DNA of 64,000 nt from Ahaetulla prasina (lineage: Eukaryota > Chordata > Lepidosauria > Squamata > Colubridae), in the NCBI RefSeq assembly GCF_028640845.1, contig NC_080541.1, positions 161,456,502-161,520,501 on the forward strand, in the 5' to 3' direction. Positions 36,528 to 51,500 of the stretch are shown here, one piece after another. The first letter of the stretch is position 1. Each line of letters opens with the position of its first letter. Below the pieces are notes generated by a model that saw nothing but the letters and a program-made list of their open reading frames with translations, searched no databases and was not told where the DNA came from. Both the position numbers and the translations under genes were made by a program.

Positions 36528-39500
36528 TTCTGAGGTTTTCGCGGGTGTTTGTATGTAGGTCTTTGGTTATTCGGGTTTTCTCCCGCGTAAAATTGGAAGT
36601 GTCTTGGCGACGTTTCGACGAAGTCTCATTCGTCATCTTCAGGCTTCGTGCTTCTGGGAGCAATGTGTGATTGCAGCTGTTTCTTCCTTTTAACTGCTAG
36701 TGGGGTTTGAACTGATTGGGTGGGAGCTTGGCTGTGCTCTGATTGGATGGGGGGTTTTTTGTGCTCTGATTGGCTGGGGGTGTGTCCTGTTTGGGTGGGG
36801 GCTTGGTTGTGCTCAGATTAATCTGAGTTGCAGGGGGATTTGAGCTGGTGAGTTGCATTGCTGTTGTTTGGCTTCGTGTTTGTGGTCGTGCTACATCTTC
36901 ATAGTGGGTGTCTGTCTGCTGTATGTATGGATTGGAGGGGTTTGAAATGGCTAATGTTGCAGCTGCGGTCTGGCTTCTGGTCCTTGGTCGTGCTTCCTGA
37001 TCAGTGTGGGTTTGGGTCTGCTTTCTGGGTGGATGTGTGGTGGTGACATCCTGTGTGGACCTCGTGAGTGTGGGTCTGGTGTCATTCCTCGTATTAGGGA
37101 CTCGTTTGTCAATAAGGGCGGGTTTCCAAATGGCTGGTAGGCGGGAGGTATCATCTCGTTTGTTCATGCTGTGTGGGCGTTTTTCTATCTCAATGGCTTC
37201 TCTGATTATTCTGTTGTTAAAGTGTTCAGTTTTGGTGATAGTTCTGGTCTTTTTAAAGTCAATATCGTGTATTATAATAATAATAATAATAATAATGTAT
37301 ATATACATTATCACTGTTTACAAACTATTTACTAAATCTACACTACTATTAATCTTCTCATTGTTTTCATCACCAATCTCTTTCCACTTATGACTGTATG
37401 ACTGTATAACTTTTTGTTGCTATCATTAAGGTTTAAAATGTTGTACCTTTGATGTATTTTTTTTCTTTCCTTTTTCTTTTATGTACACTGAGACCATATG
37501 CACCAAAACAAATTCCTTGTGTGTCCAATCACACTTGGCCAATAAAAATTCTATTCTATTCTATTCTACTAAGTCTCTGGCCAGCTCCTAATTCTCAAAA
37601 TCACATTTGTATTGCATCACAAGTGTCTCACTCCACAAGATTCTCTCAATCACTGCCAGTCACTGTAGAAAATGGTAAGCTAGCAGGCCAATCATCTGTT
37701 TCTTGCTTGATACATTCCCAAATGATTGGTTTCATACTATAAACTTGCCACCATTGAGCATATCTAATGTTTTACAGTCCAGTCAACTATGGGAAAACAA
37801 CACAAATATTATTTGCATCATTATATCTATCTACAAGTGAGCTGTAACAGCTATTTCTTGTAGATTGAGGTGGGCAACTATGGTCCGTTTATGACCTGTG
37901 GACTTCAACTCCCAGAATTCCTGAGCCAGCCATATGTTGAAATCCATAAATTGTAAAGGGACCATGGTTGTTTACCCCTTCTCTAGATCCTAAGAATCTA
38001 AAGGGCAATTGCAGTATAACAAAGCTGTGCAGAAAGAAATACAAAAATGTGCAGTGTCAAAAATATTGTTGTATCTATTGATTCACAGCTGTTAATCTGG
38101 TTAGAAAAAATGCAAACTTCAGAACTCCCTCAAAAGAATTCCAAAACATTTCACAGTACAATTCTATCCATATCTGCTTAAAAGCAAATCCAACAGAGTA
38201 CTTACTCCCAGCTAAGGGTTTGCAACTTCAGAATTCCACATCTATTGTAGTACCATTTAAGAATTAGTTTCCATGTACAATATATATGGACATATTATTT
38301 CTAAGAAGATATCTGCAAAGGAAAAAGATATCTGGTTGACGTTGAAATATTTGCATATAGCACTTTGAATGCATATCTTTTGTTTTCCAAAGGAAAAGGA
38401 ATATTGCTTATATGGAACTCTGTAAAAACAGACTTGGCAATGATCAATATGCCAATAGAATGATGCAAACATTGAACGGAGCACCAAAGACAAAGGAAGT
38501 ACAATGTGACAAAATTGTAATGGCTGACAAAGGTAAATTAGTGGGAAATTTTTTTAAATAGATCATTGACACTCTATAGAAAGATCAATAGTTTCAACTT
38601 CGGAAGCAACACCAGAATATTTTTTTTGAGTTTCCTAATAAACAAGAAAATTGTTTAGTCCTTATGCAATTTTTTTCTTTTCTTTTGGCAGAAATAATGA
38701 ATATTGCCTGCAAAGATTTCTTATGAAATTGTATCGACTAGTATACAATACTACATCTACATCTGTACATTTTTTAAAAGTTGTGTTTGTACAATTCAGC
38801 ATTCTACAGATATATATGAGAAAATTGCCCTCTGTATATTGCTTTTTTAAAAAGATTATAATAAAGAAGATAGACTTTAATTATAAAACACTTGAATATT
38901 GAATTAAAGGTTGGTTGCTAAATAAGATTTAAGGATATGGAGGTAAAAAGAAAGAATAAATCAAATGTTTTCACAATGATTTCACGCTGAGCGGACAGTA
39001 AGATTTGATGCCTGTTTAGTTATTTAATGTATCTATCTACTGCAAAAATCATATGGTGGCATTAGAGTTAAGTAGTTTAGGGGTGAAAATACAGGCAATT
39101 GGCACCAGAATTTCTGTTGTTAAGCAATGTGGGTCATAAAATACAACATCATTACGTGACTGCATTACTTAGCAATAACAATCCCAGTAGTCCCAGTTGC
39201 TGTCATAACCCAAAACCTCCTCGTTAAGAGAGGCCCTTACATGACTGGAATCCTAAACAAGCAGGTCAGTGAGTAAGAAGTAGGGGCGACTAGATGAGTG
39301 CCAAAGGCAGGCACCTATGACCCCAAGCAGACCATCAGTGACTATGGGTGAACTAATGGGGTCTGGGGGTAGGTGCTACAAAGTGCAGGCAGGGGGTTTA
39401 TGGGGTACCAGATCCTGGGATCTCGTACTCCATGTGGGGATCTTTGGGAGAAAAAGTGATAGGAGTGACTTACAGGAGTGACTTGCGACCTCCTCTACCA

Positions 39501-42500
39501 ACTTCCCTATTGACTAAGCTAGTGGGAAACTGGCAAGAAAGGTCACAAATGGTGATCACATGATTGTGGGGATATGTGGCAGCTGGAACTGTGAGGACAG
39601 GTCATAAGATTCCCCTCATTCAGTGCTATTGTAACTTTGAATGGTCACTGAATGACTAGTTGTAACCTGAGGACTACTTGTATGTGTATTTTTATATACA
39701 TCCAACGCTATGTAGATGGTCAAGAATGATTTGAAGTGGATGTTAAATAGTATATAATAAACAAACAGTGAATATCGTAGATGTAAAAATTTGGACACCT
39801 TATATATCAAGTCAAAAGAAACCTTTCGCTGAAAATATACAACTTCCAAACATTTCCTGTAACCAACTCAGAATTGTTTTGAGATTTTTTTCTCCCAGAG
39901 CTTTTCTTGCTGTTGTCCTCTTCTTTTCTAGCCAGGAAATATTTTTCAATAATATTCAAGTCTAGGGACTGTGCAGTTCAGTCCCAATTTTTTATTGTTC
40001 TTTCCTGGAAGTGCTTCATACTGGATTTGGAGTATGTTTCTGATTATTGTCTTGTTGAAATAATTCTTTTAGCTTTAGTTTCTGCTTAGTGTGGGACATT
40101 ATTGTTGATCTTGTTGTTTTTATTAAGGCTTATATCCTATTTTTTATTTTGATTAACTCAAAATAGTCTTCTAAATTTTCCCACATAAACAATTCTGTGA
40201 GATAGTTTGTTCTGAGAGAGAGTATCTGATCCAAAGACATACAGCGGGCTATCATGTCTGTGTGGGGACTGTAGCTCACAATTTTCCAGTTTCTAAGCAC
40301 CATTCTCCTTTGCTTTCTCCATTGCTCAATTTCAAATCCAAGTGAGCCTAATTTCTAATCAGTACAGCTAAGGAGATAAGTGACTTCCTCTCTTTTGTAC
40401 ACCTGTATTTATTTTAAAACCTCAGTAGGTGGCAGCAGAACCAAATTGACCTTGGCTCAGAAGTAAGCAGAGTCAGCACTACTTAGTATCTGGGTAAAGA
40501 AACTGGCAAGGTTGTTGGATAGCCATGGAAATTAGAGGTGTGTGTGTGAAATCTCAGTAGAAGGCAATAGCAAACCAGTTTTTTAACATTGCCAGTAAAA
40601 TTTCATGGACCAAACTACCAGTAGTCAAGGATGCTTTTATTTAAAAAAAATACTTTAAACATATAGGGTAGATTTGTGTAAGAATGCTGCCCCTGTGAGG
40701 TGAGTGGAAGCAATTATATACCTCCGTAAAAATAATTTTAAAAATTAAAATGGAGAAGTTTGTTTAGAAAACCGACATGACATATTTTATATAAACACAT
40801 CCTTTATGGTCCTCTGGAAGAATGTGCAGTTATACAAAGAAAACATGAGAATTCCATGACATCTAGTTCGAGTTAGCTTCTTAAACCAGTTTGTTTTTCT
40901 GAAATATATCATTTATTTATTTATTTATTTTATTTATTTATTTATTTTGTCACAACAATATATGTAACTATCATACAGAAAGGTTATAAATATGTGGTAC
41001 TTACATATAGAACAAAAACAGAACTAATCAGCCTTCTTTTTTTCCAAAGAGATAATGGCCACTACCTGGGATTTATTTGATTCTTTTAATGCTTTGGAAG
41101 AAGCGACAGCAGAAACAAGTAGTGGAGCACTAACTACAGTGGCTGGTAAACCAGCTGCAGTCAAAGAGCGTGACAAAGCTATGCCCCTTGGTTCTATGGA
41201 AACAGGTACTTTTACATTCTATATTTAAATTTCCATATCTTCTCCTAGCCAAATCAAGATTTACATATTACCTGTATATCATGATTATATGTAGAAAAGT
41301 ATACCGAGGTGATTTTATCCTTTTAACTAGATTATATCATTAAAAATGATGAGGTATTATTGCTGTTGACTTGGGTTATCACAGTGGAATGAATTCTCTT
41401 TTTATTTTTCTTGCAATTTTCTGATATGGGATCAAATAAATCCTAATGAGTAGTTCTATAAATGTTAATCTAGACAAAAATCCATTTTTTAAAATGGAGT
41501 TTACTCTCCAGTGCATAGTGTATCAGCATTTATTAAAAAATGCACTAATACTGATTTTTACATTAACAATATATAAATACTAAAGGAATAGTTTACAGCC
41601 TAGAATTCCATCTCTATTGAAATGGTTTCAAGGTGTGCGTGCAAAACACTCATAGGCACACAGAAACACACACATATACATGCATCCAAATTGTAGATTG
41701 AATTGGAGACTGAAATGTCACAAAGTAATCTCCTCTGGAAAAATAGAAGAATATAAAACAAAACAACATATTTTTAATAAATACGTTATTTATTAATAGA
41801 TGTTTATTCTGCCCTTAAAATTCCGACAGAAAATGAAAAACTGAACATTATTTTCTCTTTTTTCTAATACTTCAGATGTCCTCTTTGTAACGTTTGCTGG
41901 TTTTTTTCTTTCTCCTTTCAGAAAGCTTTACTTCAAGTTCCATTATTGATCTTGAAAGTGTAATTCTCTCCCGAATTCAGGAGGAAACAGAAGACCATTC
42001 AGAAATTATATTTAAATCTGACAAATTTAATCAAGATCTATTTTATATGGAAAGAGTCCTAATGGAGAATATTTTCCAGCCTAAACTTGCAGCTTATCGA
42101 CAACTTCCTATCCTCATAGGTACATAAGTAATCAGGTATTTACTCATCAGCCTGAGTTCAGGAACAGTTTCTCTTATTGTAAAAAAATATTTATGTTAGT
42201 ATACAATGCAGTAACATTATTCTTAGAAGAGTAGGGAAGGAGTTCTCAAACCCACTGCTCATGAATCAACTTTATTTATACAAGTCCTAATTTGCTTCCT
42301 GAAAAGAAAATGTTAGCGTGGTTTACAAAAGAGGTTAGAATGTTTTGATACCTACAGTCTAGAACAGTAGTAGTCAACCTGGTCCCTACCGCCCACTAGT
42401 GGGCGTTCCAGCTTTCATGGTGGGCAGTAGGGGTTTTGTCCAATACTGAAGCACTTTCCTTTTTTTTTAATTTAATTGACTTTTTAAAAAATTTTCATAG

Positions 42501-45500
42501 CATTCTTTAAAAACATTTTCATTAGGTTTTCATAAAATTCCCCGTGACAATTTAAGTTTTTGAAAATATACTATTTGTATTGCTCACACATAAGTTTAGT
42601 TCACGTTATGTAAGTGAAACTAAATGGCGCTATAGTGCAACTGCAAACAAAAGAGCCTCATCCCAGAATAGCTCGCACATCTCTCCCCACACCACCCAGA
42701 TGTAACAGACAAGCAGAACTGATAGCCAGCACACACACCCCTCAACCCAATCCATGATGCACAAGAGGCCTGTGCAGATGACGATATACGGCGCATTACT
42801 GTGGAACCGGTGGGCGGTTAGAAAATTTTACTAATAACAGAGATACAAAAGTGGGCGGTAGGTATAAAAAGGTTGACTACCCCTGGTCTAGAACAAAAGT
42901 CTTCAGTTAATGGGTTACACCTCAAAATGACATCATTGTCACCCTCATTATTTCCTTTTTGTTGTTGTTGAAGAATTAAATCAGAGCTCCTCAAGGCTTG
43001 ACTTCTCCAAATGTCAACATAAATGTGGTCAGTTACAAAGACATTTTCCCTATAAGGCAAACTCAAGAGACTTAAAGGTATTTTTTTTAAGAAATGTAAG
43101 TAAAAGGCAGAAGAAGGGTCTGAGCCCCTAGGCATTGCACATAGGTTTTATGAACTTTCATATTTTGGGACGAAATCCATTTCAAAGGACAGGGACTAAA
43201 GTAACTTCCACCATAGAATGGTAAGCACAAACAAAGAGGGTAGGATGATCCCCTGATGCCAGAAAAACATTTTACAGAAGGAAAGATGGTAGTCCTCCCA
43301 GAAGCATACAGAGGCAACATTTTCTAAAACTTATCTTAATGAATATAGTACTATACTGATAGCTTAAAAAAAAAAGAACAGCTAAAATCCAGACAAAATT
43401 GCCTACACAAATCAAGAGAAACATATCCCCATGGACATGTAAAGAAAGAATTCTTTCTCCCTCCTCCCAGCTTTATAGTTCTGTTCCTTTTATTAAAATT
43501 ATTTGGTTGCTAATTGTAAACTGCCATGAGGTTTATTAGATTTAGAGAGAAAGGAAAATATGAATGAATGAATGATCGATCTTCTACCATTCCATTTATT
43601 TATTCCATTCCATGTATTTTTTTCTCCCTTTTGAGCATTCTTTATAGCAAATTATTGATCTGTAGATAATCACCAGGCTTGTTTTTTGGAGGCACTACTG
43701 GAAATAAACAAATCATTAAAAACTTTCCTTAACACTAGATCCTTGTTTTTCAAAACATGAAAATGTTTAACTTGTTAATTCAGAAGAGATATGAACATGG
43801 TAGATACCATGACAAGTAATCTGTGAACACTGGGAAATATTTTTTTTTTTACAAAAAGGAGAAAATGAGAACATTTCAGACATTGCATAGAAGAGTAGGA
43901 TCTTGGCAGCAAGACCTGTCCTTGAAGTGTCTGGGCACACTTTATTGCATTTATATCATGCCTTTGTTCTTGGAGCTTATACTCAAAAAGGTTGAGAAAA
44001 CACCGTATATAAACGAATAAGCCCTAATAATTTCTCTTTAGCTTTGTGGGTCTGTAGTTCCAATATATCTTGGCTTGTGAATGTTGGAAATAAGGCATCT
44101 GAAAAAGCAGGCAGGTGCCTGTTTAGCCAACATATGGAAAGTTCAGTGTCATTTTGAAGGAGGAAAGGGAGGGAGGAGGAGGAGGAATGATGAGTTGTAA
44201 AGGAGAAAATGTTCTTTTTCTTCATTGATGTTGATTTCTAATTTTTACCAGGAGCTGTTTTCATTTTAGATTTATGATTAGCTACACATACCAGTGTTCC
44301 TTTGATTTTTGAAACTGGAGCCTTAGAAACCAGGAAAAGGCAATAATATAGTGCAGCATTAAAAATAAGACTCCAGTGATAGATTGGAGGGAGGAGTTCC
44401 CAAGTCCAAAAAAGCTGAAGACTCGTTGGATCCAGTTGGCTTTGCTGTTGAAGCTTTTCCCACACTGGGAACATTAAGCAGGGCTGAACACTTTTCAAGT
44501 ATTAGTGATACATACTGTATCTTCCTAAATAGATCTTGATATGTGAGAATGTTTCTACATTTTAATTTGTAATTTCAATGGAGATAGCTTCAGATCCCAT
44601 TGCCATTTGGATAGAAAATAATCCTGGCTGAAACTAGGTTCAATTATGTTGTGCTTATCAAACAAGAACACGTCCTACAGAGCTAATCTCCACAATAGAT
44701 GACTTCTCTGTTTTTATTTCAAAGGAAGAGTGAAAAGTAAATCTCTTGGTGCCCTCAGATATTTCTGTTGTGTCTTCGGCTCCCGAGCCTGGCCTCTTGG
44801 CAGAGAGTGACTCAGAGAGTGAGGGGGAAGAGCCGACAGGGCTTCCCTCTGCAGGACCTTCCTCTCTGGCTCCACTCCAGGTTCCAGAGACAGGCCAGGT
44901 GGAGGAGATGACGAGGCCTCTTTCTCCCGCACCTTCCCCCTCCCAGGCAATGCCTCAAGACCCAGCTGCTGACAATCAGTCATGGTTAAATCCTAGGCAT
45001 CGCAGAAAGAAGAGGCGGGAACAACAAAAGAAGGGGTGGGGCAGGCCTAGAGAGTGCTGAGTCACTGAGCCACACCCCACAGGGTATAAAAGCAGGAGGA
45101 GCTGCTCTATAGCTTCTTGTGACAGACAAAAACTGACTCTTGGAAACTTTGGCTGCAATATTTCGAGACTACGATTTTGGCTTCTGGATTTCTGTTTATT
45201 TCTGAACTCTTGGTTGCTCCAGCAACGAACTGCAGTTACGCTGGCTTCTGAGGAGATAAGAGAACTTGACAGGCAATTGCAGGTTCGTTGCCAGAACTGA
45301 TATCTGTCGTAGGAATAAATTGCTGGCAGTTATAGTCAGCTTGCGTGTCTTCTTGGTTGTGGTTGGCTGTGGGGGAGGGGGAGAAACACATTTCGTTGGG
45401 AATCATGGCAATATCTAGATAATGGTCAGGCTATGAGCAAATATAAGCAATGCCTGTCAGGGAATATAATGATACCGGCATTTTCTTGTTTTTCCGCTTA

Positions 45501-48500
45501 TATTCTTAGAACCAGATGCCAAATCTGACTATAGTGAATCGGAATTTGATAATATATCAATAAAGGAGGAGGAAAAGGAGGAGGAAGAAAGGGCTGAAGA
45601 AGAACAGACATCAATGAAATCATCCTTGCTGTTAGAGTTTGGTGAACGACAAGAAGAACTACCACCACCATTTATGGAGGCCTTGTGGTCCTATGGATGC
45701 AGTTTGACAAAAGGCAACAATGTGAGCTGTATGGCTTGGAACAAGTTCAACCCTGTAAGAGACCACTAAATTTCTGATGATGTATATATTGCGTTTAAGG
45801 ATATGCATCTGGGCTGGTAGAAGTGAACTTCCCCATTTCTTTCCACCTTTAAATCCTCAGTAAATGGTACAGAGGATCAGGGCAAAGGAGCTCCATTTGT
45901 GTAAGGTTTCTACCCAGTTTTCAGGAATAGCCTTTCCTCTTATACCTACCTCAGCAGACATTCTTGACATTCTATGACATTTTTAAGAACATGAAAAGTC
46001 CATGGCGAGAAGAATACAGCACAGAGAAATATTCTCCTTTTCTAGGTACATACGTCTAAATATGGAACCTGATTTTATTTTTCTAGTTGCATATATCTAA
46101 ATCTGGAACATTAAGTATATTAGAATAAGAGGCTTAGGAACTTGATTTCCATGTTGGGCAATGTTTGTTTGTTCAATTTTTTTTAATTTAAGGGAAACAA
46201 TTTACTGTAGAGAGGAAAGGATTCTGCACATTACCCATTCTACTAGTTCAGAACTGGAGAATTGCGGCATGGCATGTTGTTTGAAAGTATTTTGATAATA
46301 GGTAGCAATTAATTGTTTCTCTAAACTAGTTTGGAACCAGCCTAGAAACTCTTGTGCCAAAGAAAGGGAGTGAACACTCGCCAAGAGTCTTTCTCAACCT
46401 CAAAAACTTTAAATTGTATAGACCTGAACTTCCAGAACTCCATAGCCAATTGATGTGCGCATATCCCAAAGTTGCTGAAGTTGAAAACGTGACTTCATGG
46501 ATTAACAAGAGCTTTGTAGTATTTTGGGTGAGAAATGCTTCATGGTACACAAGTACACATAGACAGAATTTGTTTCCAACTCTTTAAATTAAAGATATCT
46601 TTTCCTGGAATTTTCTGGCCACAGCTGCAAAATCCCACAAAAAGAAAAAAACAGCTTTAGTTGTTATAAGAGAGGTGCCCACATGCTCTGAAGCACTGTT
46701 TGCCTTTGACTCTTGGCTGCTTAAACCTACTTGACTCAGGTTATGGAATAACTGGTAGTCAGGCTGGATTATTGGCTCTGAATGAGATTTAAAATTTATT
46801 GCCTACTTTATATTGCTGTCTGCCATCCACTGTCCAGATTCTTTATTTCTGTCTCTCTACCACATAAAGCTTTGCCTTGTTTGTCCTCTTAAATTCCAGA
46901 GTTTCTCCCTAGCCTTATTTATCAATATTTTCCAACTATCTAATAACTAACACCCTTTTCTTCTTTTTCTCATACTTTCATTTCTTCTATGGTCTTCTTA
47001 GATATATGTTTCTCAGCCTTGCTGATTAGCCTACTTTCCTCTTTTTTCCCCTCATATTTCCTAAATTTAATCCCCCTCTGCATAATTTTTGACTTATCAA
47101 ATTTCCCCTTGGTTAAGGCTTGTCGGGGTGATGGCGGAGGCAATGAACCTCTTCCTGTTAAGAGTTGGCTGAATTACAAACCAGCTTTCTGCTTTCAGAC
47201 CTTAATCATGACAGTAGTTAGAATACATCTACTATTCACTAGGAGAGGTTTCTCCACCATCATCAACACTAACTACAGCATATGGCACTAAAACAAAATA
47301 CAGACTATAGTGTTATGCCTTGTCCTCCCTCCTCTCCTCAGCCGGGCCCCTCCCATCTCCTGCTATCCGATTCAGAGTCTGATAATGAAGAGGAATGGCC
47401 TGGCATGCCTCCAGCCCCTAGCCCTGGCACCATACCCGGACAGAATGTCAGGAATGAACAAACAAACCTCACTCCTACAGTGTGTGAGCACGAAGCCAGC
47501 CACGTGCTAGAATTGCCAGCAGCAGATCAGGAGGAGGGGAATTCACAGTGGACGGATCCCCACTTCCGGAGAATTGAGAGGCGACGTCAGCAAAAGGAAG
47601 GGAGGGGCACGCCTGGATAAGTGCTGAGTCATGGAGCCACACCCCATGGCCTTCCTTGAGTCAAGCAAAGTCTCATCTGGTTTGCTGAAGTCACACCTTG
47701 GATTCCTGCCTGCCCTGAGAAATCTGAAAGGGATTTGGCAAAGCTGCAGAGGCTTTGTGGCCACACTTGATACAGACTTCCCAGACCCGGCCATCGGAGG
47801 GGGAGGGGGACATGACATATAACAGCAATTTTCCACCCCAGCAATGTTGGAAATAGGGACCTGAATCTTGCCCCTTAGGGCATCAGGAAGTCAGGCAGCT
47901 GTTGAGTTATTATTTTTATCTTAACTAGTTATATGTTTAGATAGATAGATATAGATATAGATATATAACCAAATTTCTGTTTGCATACATATACATACAT
48001 ACAGAGTAACTTGGATAAGTCTATATATTTATATATAAATATAAATATATTTTATGATTTTGCCAGTGTTGGTAACATTATTTCTGTCCTACCCTAGGCA
48101 GCAAAGTTGTTATTGAGTTGTTTGGCTGGCCTTACTCATAAGGGCTGGTAAAGCAGGAAGCAGGAGTTCTTACACTAGGGAAGGCCAGTATGTAACCGTA
48201 TCTCAACCAACTAGGCTATCAGGTGACCCCCAAGTGGAAAGGGCCAGGAAGAGATGCCTAAAGTTTAAACCTTGAATTATGACTTTTCCTGCAAAGAACT
48301 ATTGTATTCATTCTTATCTGTAATAAAGATGCTAAGCATGCAGAGTTGGGTCTGGAAATCTTCTGTCAAATCCATACAACTTTTTCAATAAGGAATGAAG
48401 GGTCTGAAGAATTATGATTGTATTAATATTAATTTGACACTATCAAGGCTGCTTTGTGCCAATAAGACAACTTGTTCAACTTGATACCTTTTAGGCTAAG

Positions 48501-51500
48501 AATGCAATGCTCAATTTGGTGCTAAACTGACTGGAAATTTGGAAGTAGTAGTTTCTATGGATGTGGAGGACTCATTGTGGGAAAAGCTCTATTATTTATT
48601 GGCTTGCTTTACTGAAATGCTCAAAATGAAAGTCATGGCAATTTTAATGCTATGTTGGCTGGTAGTAATTGTTTGTTCCTAATTGCTTATTTGTACCCTA
48701 TGATTATCATTAAGTGTTGTATCTGTACCCTATGACCATCATTTGTGTTGTAAATGTTGTACCTTGATGAAGATATCTTTTCTCTTCTTCTTTTGTGTAC
48801 ACTGAGAGCATATGCACCAAGACAAATTCCTTGTGTGTCCAATCACACTTGGCCAATAAAAATTCTATTCTATTCTATTCTATTCTTGGCTCTTAGGATC
48901 TTTTAGCTGTTGGTTATGGACAGTTTCGTTTTCAAGAGCAGAAGAAAGGCTTGGCATGCTGCTGGTCACTGAAAAACCCTATGGTAATGCACACACTTAA
49001 AATATTAAACATAATTTTAATTGAATTGGTTGCATTTTTATTGCAATTGATAATGATGCAATATATTTTTCATGCTTGCTTAATATTAAATTTATTTACA
49101 ATCTCAGACTAATGCATATCTGAAGCCATAACAAAACATTTGGTAAAATCCAGATGATTCATTGACAGCCTGCCTTTCTTTTGAAAGATAAGCCGCTTAA
49201 TAAAGTATCCAATTCATATTATCTCAGAATCCTACCTTACCTTTTAGCATTAGAAATCATTTTCTAAATGATTTATAAATTATTTAAAAGTATTGTGGTT
49301 TATTAACATTATTAAAATACACATTATTAGGTCATAAACTTTTAAGGTGCAAAACAAATGTTATTTAAATTAATTACTAGGGCTTATTTTTATTAATGTG
49401 GGTACCATTGTGCATTGATGTTATGGCTTTGTAAATTGCATCTAATAGCTATGTAATAATCAGCCTAAAAAATAAACAGTTGTCATTACAGCCTGCTTTA
49501 AAGGAATTCTTGGGGTCTGTGACTACCAATAATTTCACACACACAAACACACACACAGAAATTTCAAATAGGGATATACTTAATTAGAAATGTGAAAGTA
49601 ACTTTAAAAAATTGTGAATTTTGTGATGTTCTTTTACTTAACTTTTTATTTTTAAAATCTGTTCAGTGGCCAGAACGTATCTACAACTGTATTCATGGGG
49701 TAACTGCACTGGATTTCTCTACAGCCAATCCAAACCTCCTAGCAGTTGGACTGTTTAATGGGACAATAGAAGTTTACAATGTCCAGTCCCGAAATCAAAC
49801 TTCAGTTCTAGATAACAGGTATGATATCATAAGTCTTTTAAACTCTTCCTCAAACTTCTTATTTTTATAATGAATTGTTTTGGAGGAAAATACAGATTTA
49901 TAAGCAGTGCTAAGGCCTCATTTTGTAATATTTAATTTAATACTTAATTCCTTGTCTGTATGGTTGTGGCTTCTTTGAAAATTTGGAGGGATGACAGGTA
50001 TTATTTTTTCCTTGCTGTTTCTCTGAATGGTAAGCAGTTTTAAGAATCCAATGTTACTGTGCCAGTTTTCTTTGAAAGAAACAACTTTCCAGAGAGATAT
50101 CCCGGTTTCATCTGATGATGTTCACTAACAGATATTTCCTTCCACTTCCAAACAAATAGAGTTAAAGTGTATCTCTCAAAAAAGCAGGAGTCTTATTTTC
50201 TTTCAAATGTCCATATGTATATTTTATTTAATTAAAATGTGTTGCTGGTGGATAGGAAACATGCTCCTCTTCAAGTGTCTTAAGCAGGGATAAAATGTAC
50301 TTACCTTTCTTACCGTTTCAGAAGTGCATGCATGCATTACATGCGCGTGCACACTGTGCATGCGCAAAATCTGCGCATGCGCAAAAGGTAAAAACACATT
50401 ATTTCCAGGTTGAAACCAGGAAGTAATCACACCCTGGCAGGTGGGCAGAGCTTCTCTCCACCATCGCTACCGGATCACCGAACTACCAGCCACAATCGCT
50501 ACCAGATCATGCAATCCGGTCAGATCAGGGAGTATTTTACCCCTGGTCTTAAGGCTAAATCGTTAAGAACATTTCGAAACTCTTTAAGCCTCTCATCTTT
50601 CTATTTAAATAAGAGTTCTTCAATGTTAAGAATTGTTTGAAGTTACAGAAGTTATTTGTTGGGATCTAGTCTAAACCCTGAAAAATTTCACCACTAGAGG
50701 TTATCTTCTTTTAATTTCTTTGTAGTAAGAGAGATAGTGCAGGTGTGTACAGAATTTCAACTTTATGCTTACATGTCAGGTAACTGTCTCAAGTTGATAA
50801 CGCATTTTCATAAGCTGCTTGTATGCCTGCTTATATAATATATAATATAAAAACAAGGGATATAATATAACTGTTTCCCTGCAGTTTTTTTCTTTTGTAC
50901 CATTATGCTTTAGAGGCTGTATAAACTCAGGAGTTGTATTTTTATGAAAATATGTTTCAGCGAATCCCACGATAAACATTTAGGACCTGTGTGGCAGCTG
51001 AGATGGGTGGAACAAGACAGGGGAACAAGTGGAGAAGACAAAGGGGAGATCCTCGTCTCTATTTCAGCAGATGGCAGAATAACTAAATGGTTTGTTCGGA
51101 AAGGACTGAGCTGCTCAGGTAAATATATTCACTTTATACAATTATCTGAAATAATTCGAGGTTTGCATTTTAAGACTGTGGTTTGTGTTGATTTTTATTT
51201 GCAATTTATTATCTTAATGGATTTTATAAAAAATAGTTTTATAATGACAGATTTGCATGTCTATATGAACTTTTTTCACATTTATGCAGAAATATCCTCA
51301 GGAATATCTACTATCATTAGCAAACATGAAATAAAGTACTGCATTATTCTTTCATTTTCGTTCTTCAGCTTTTTGCTATAAGCAGGTTGGTGAAATAAAA
51401 ACTGAAATTAAAAATAAATGTGTTTTTATTCAGATAAAATATTTAATCAAGCTGAGCACACCTGCAGAATAGCTGACATTAATGTCATAGAATCTATATT

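Noticed and set aside
40417..40645. 5S rRNA gene
   Set aside because: The 5S-like part is diverged and incomplete and is joined to a SINE tail.
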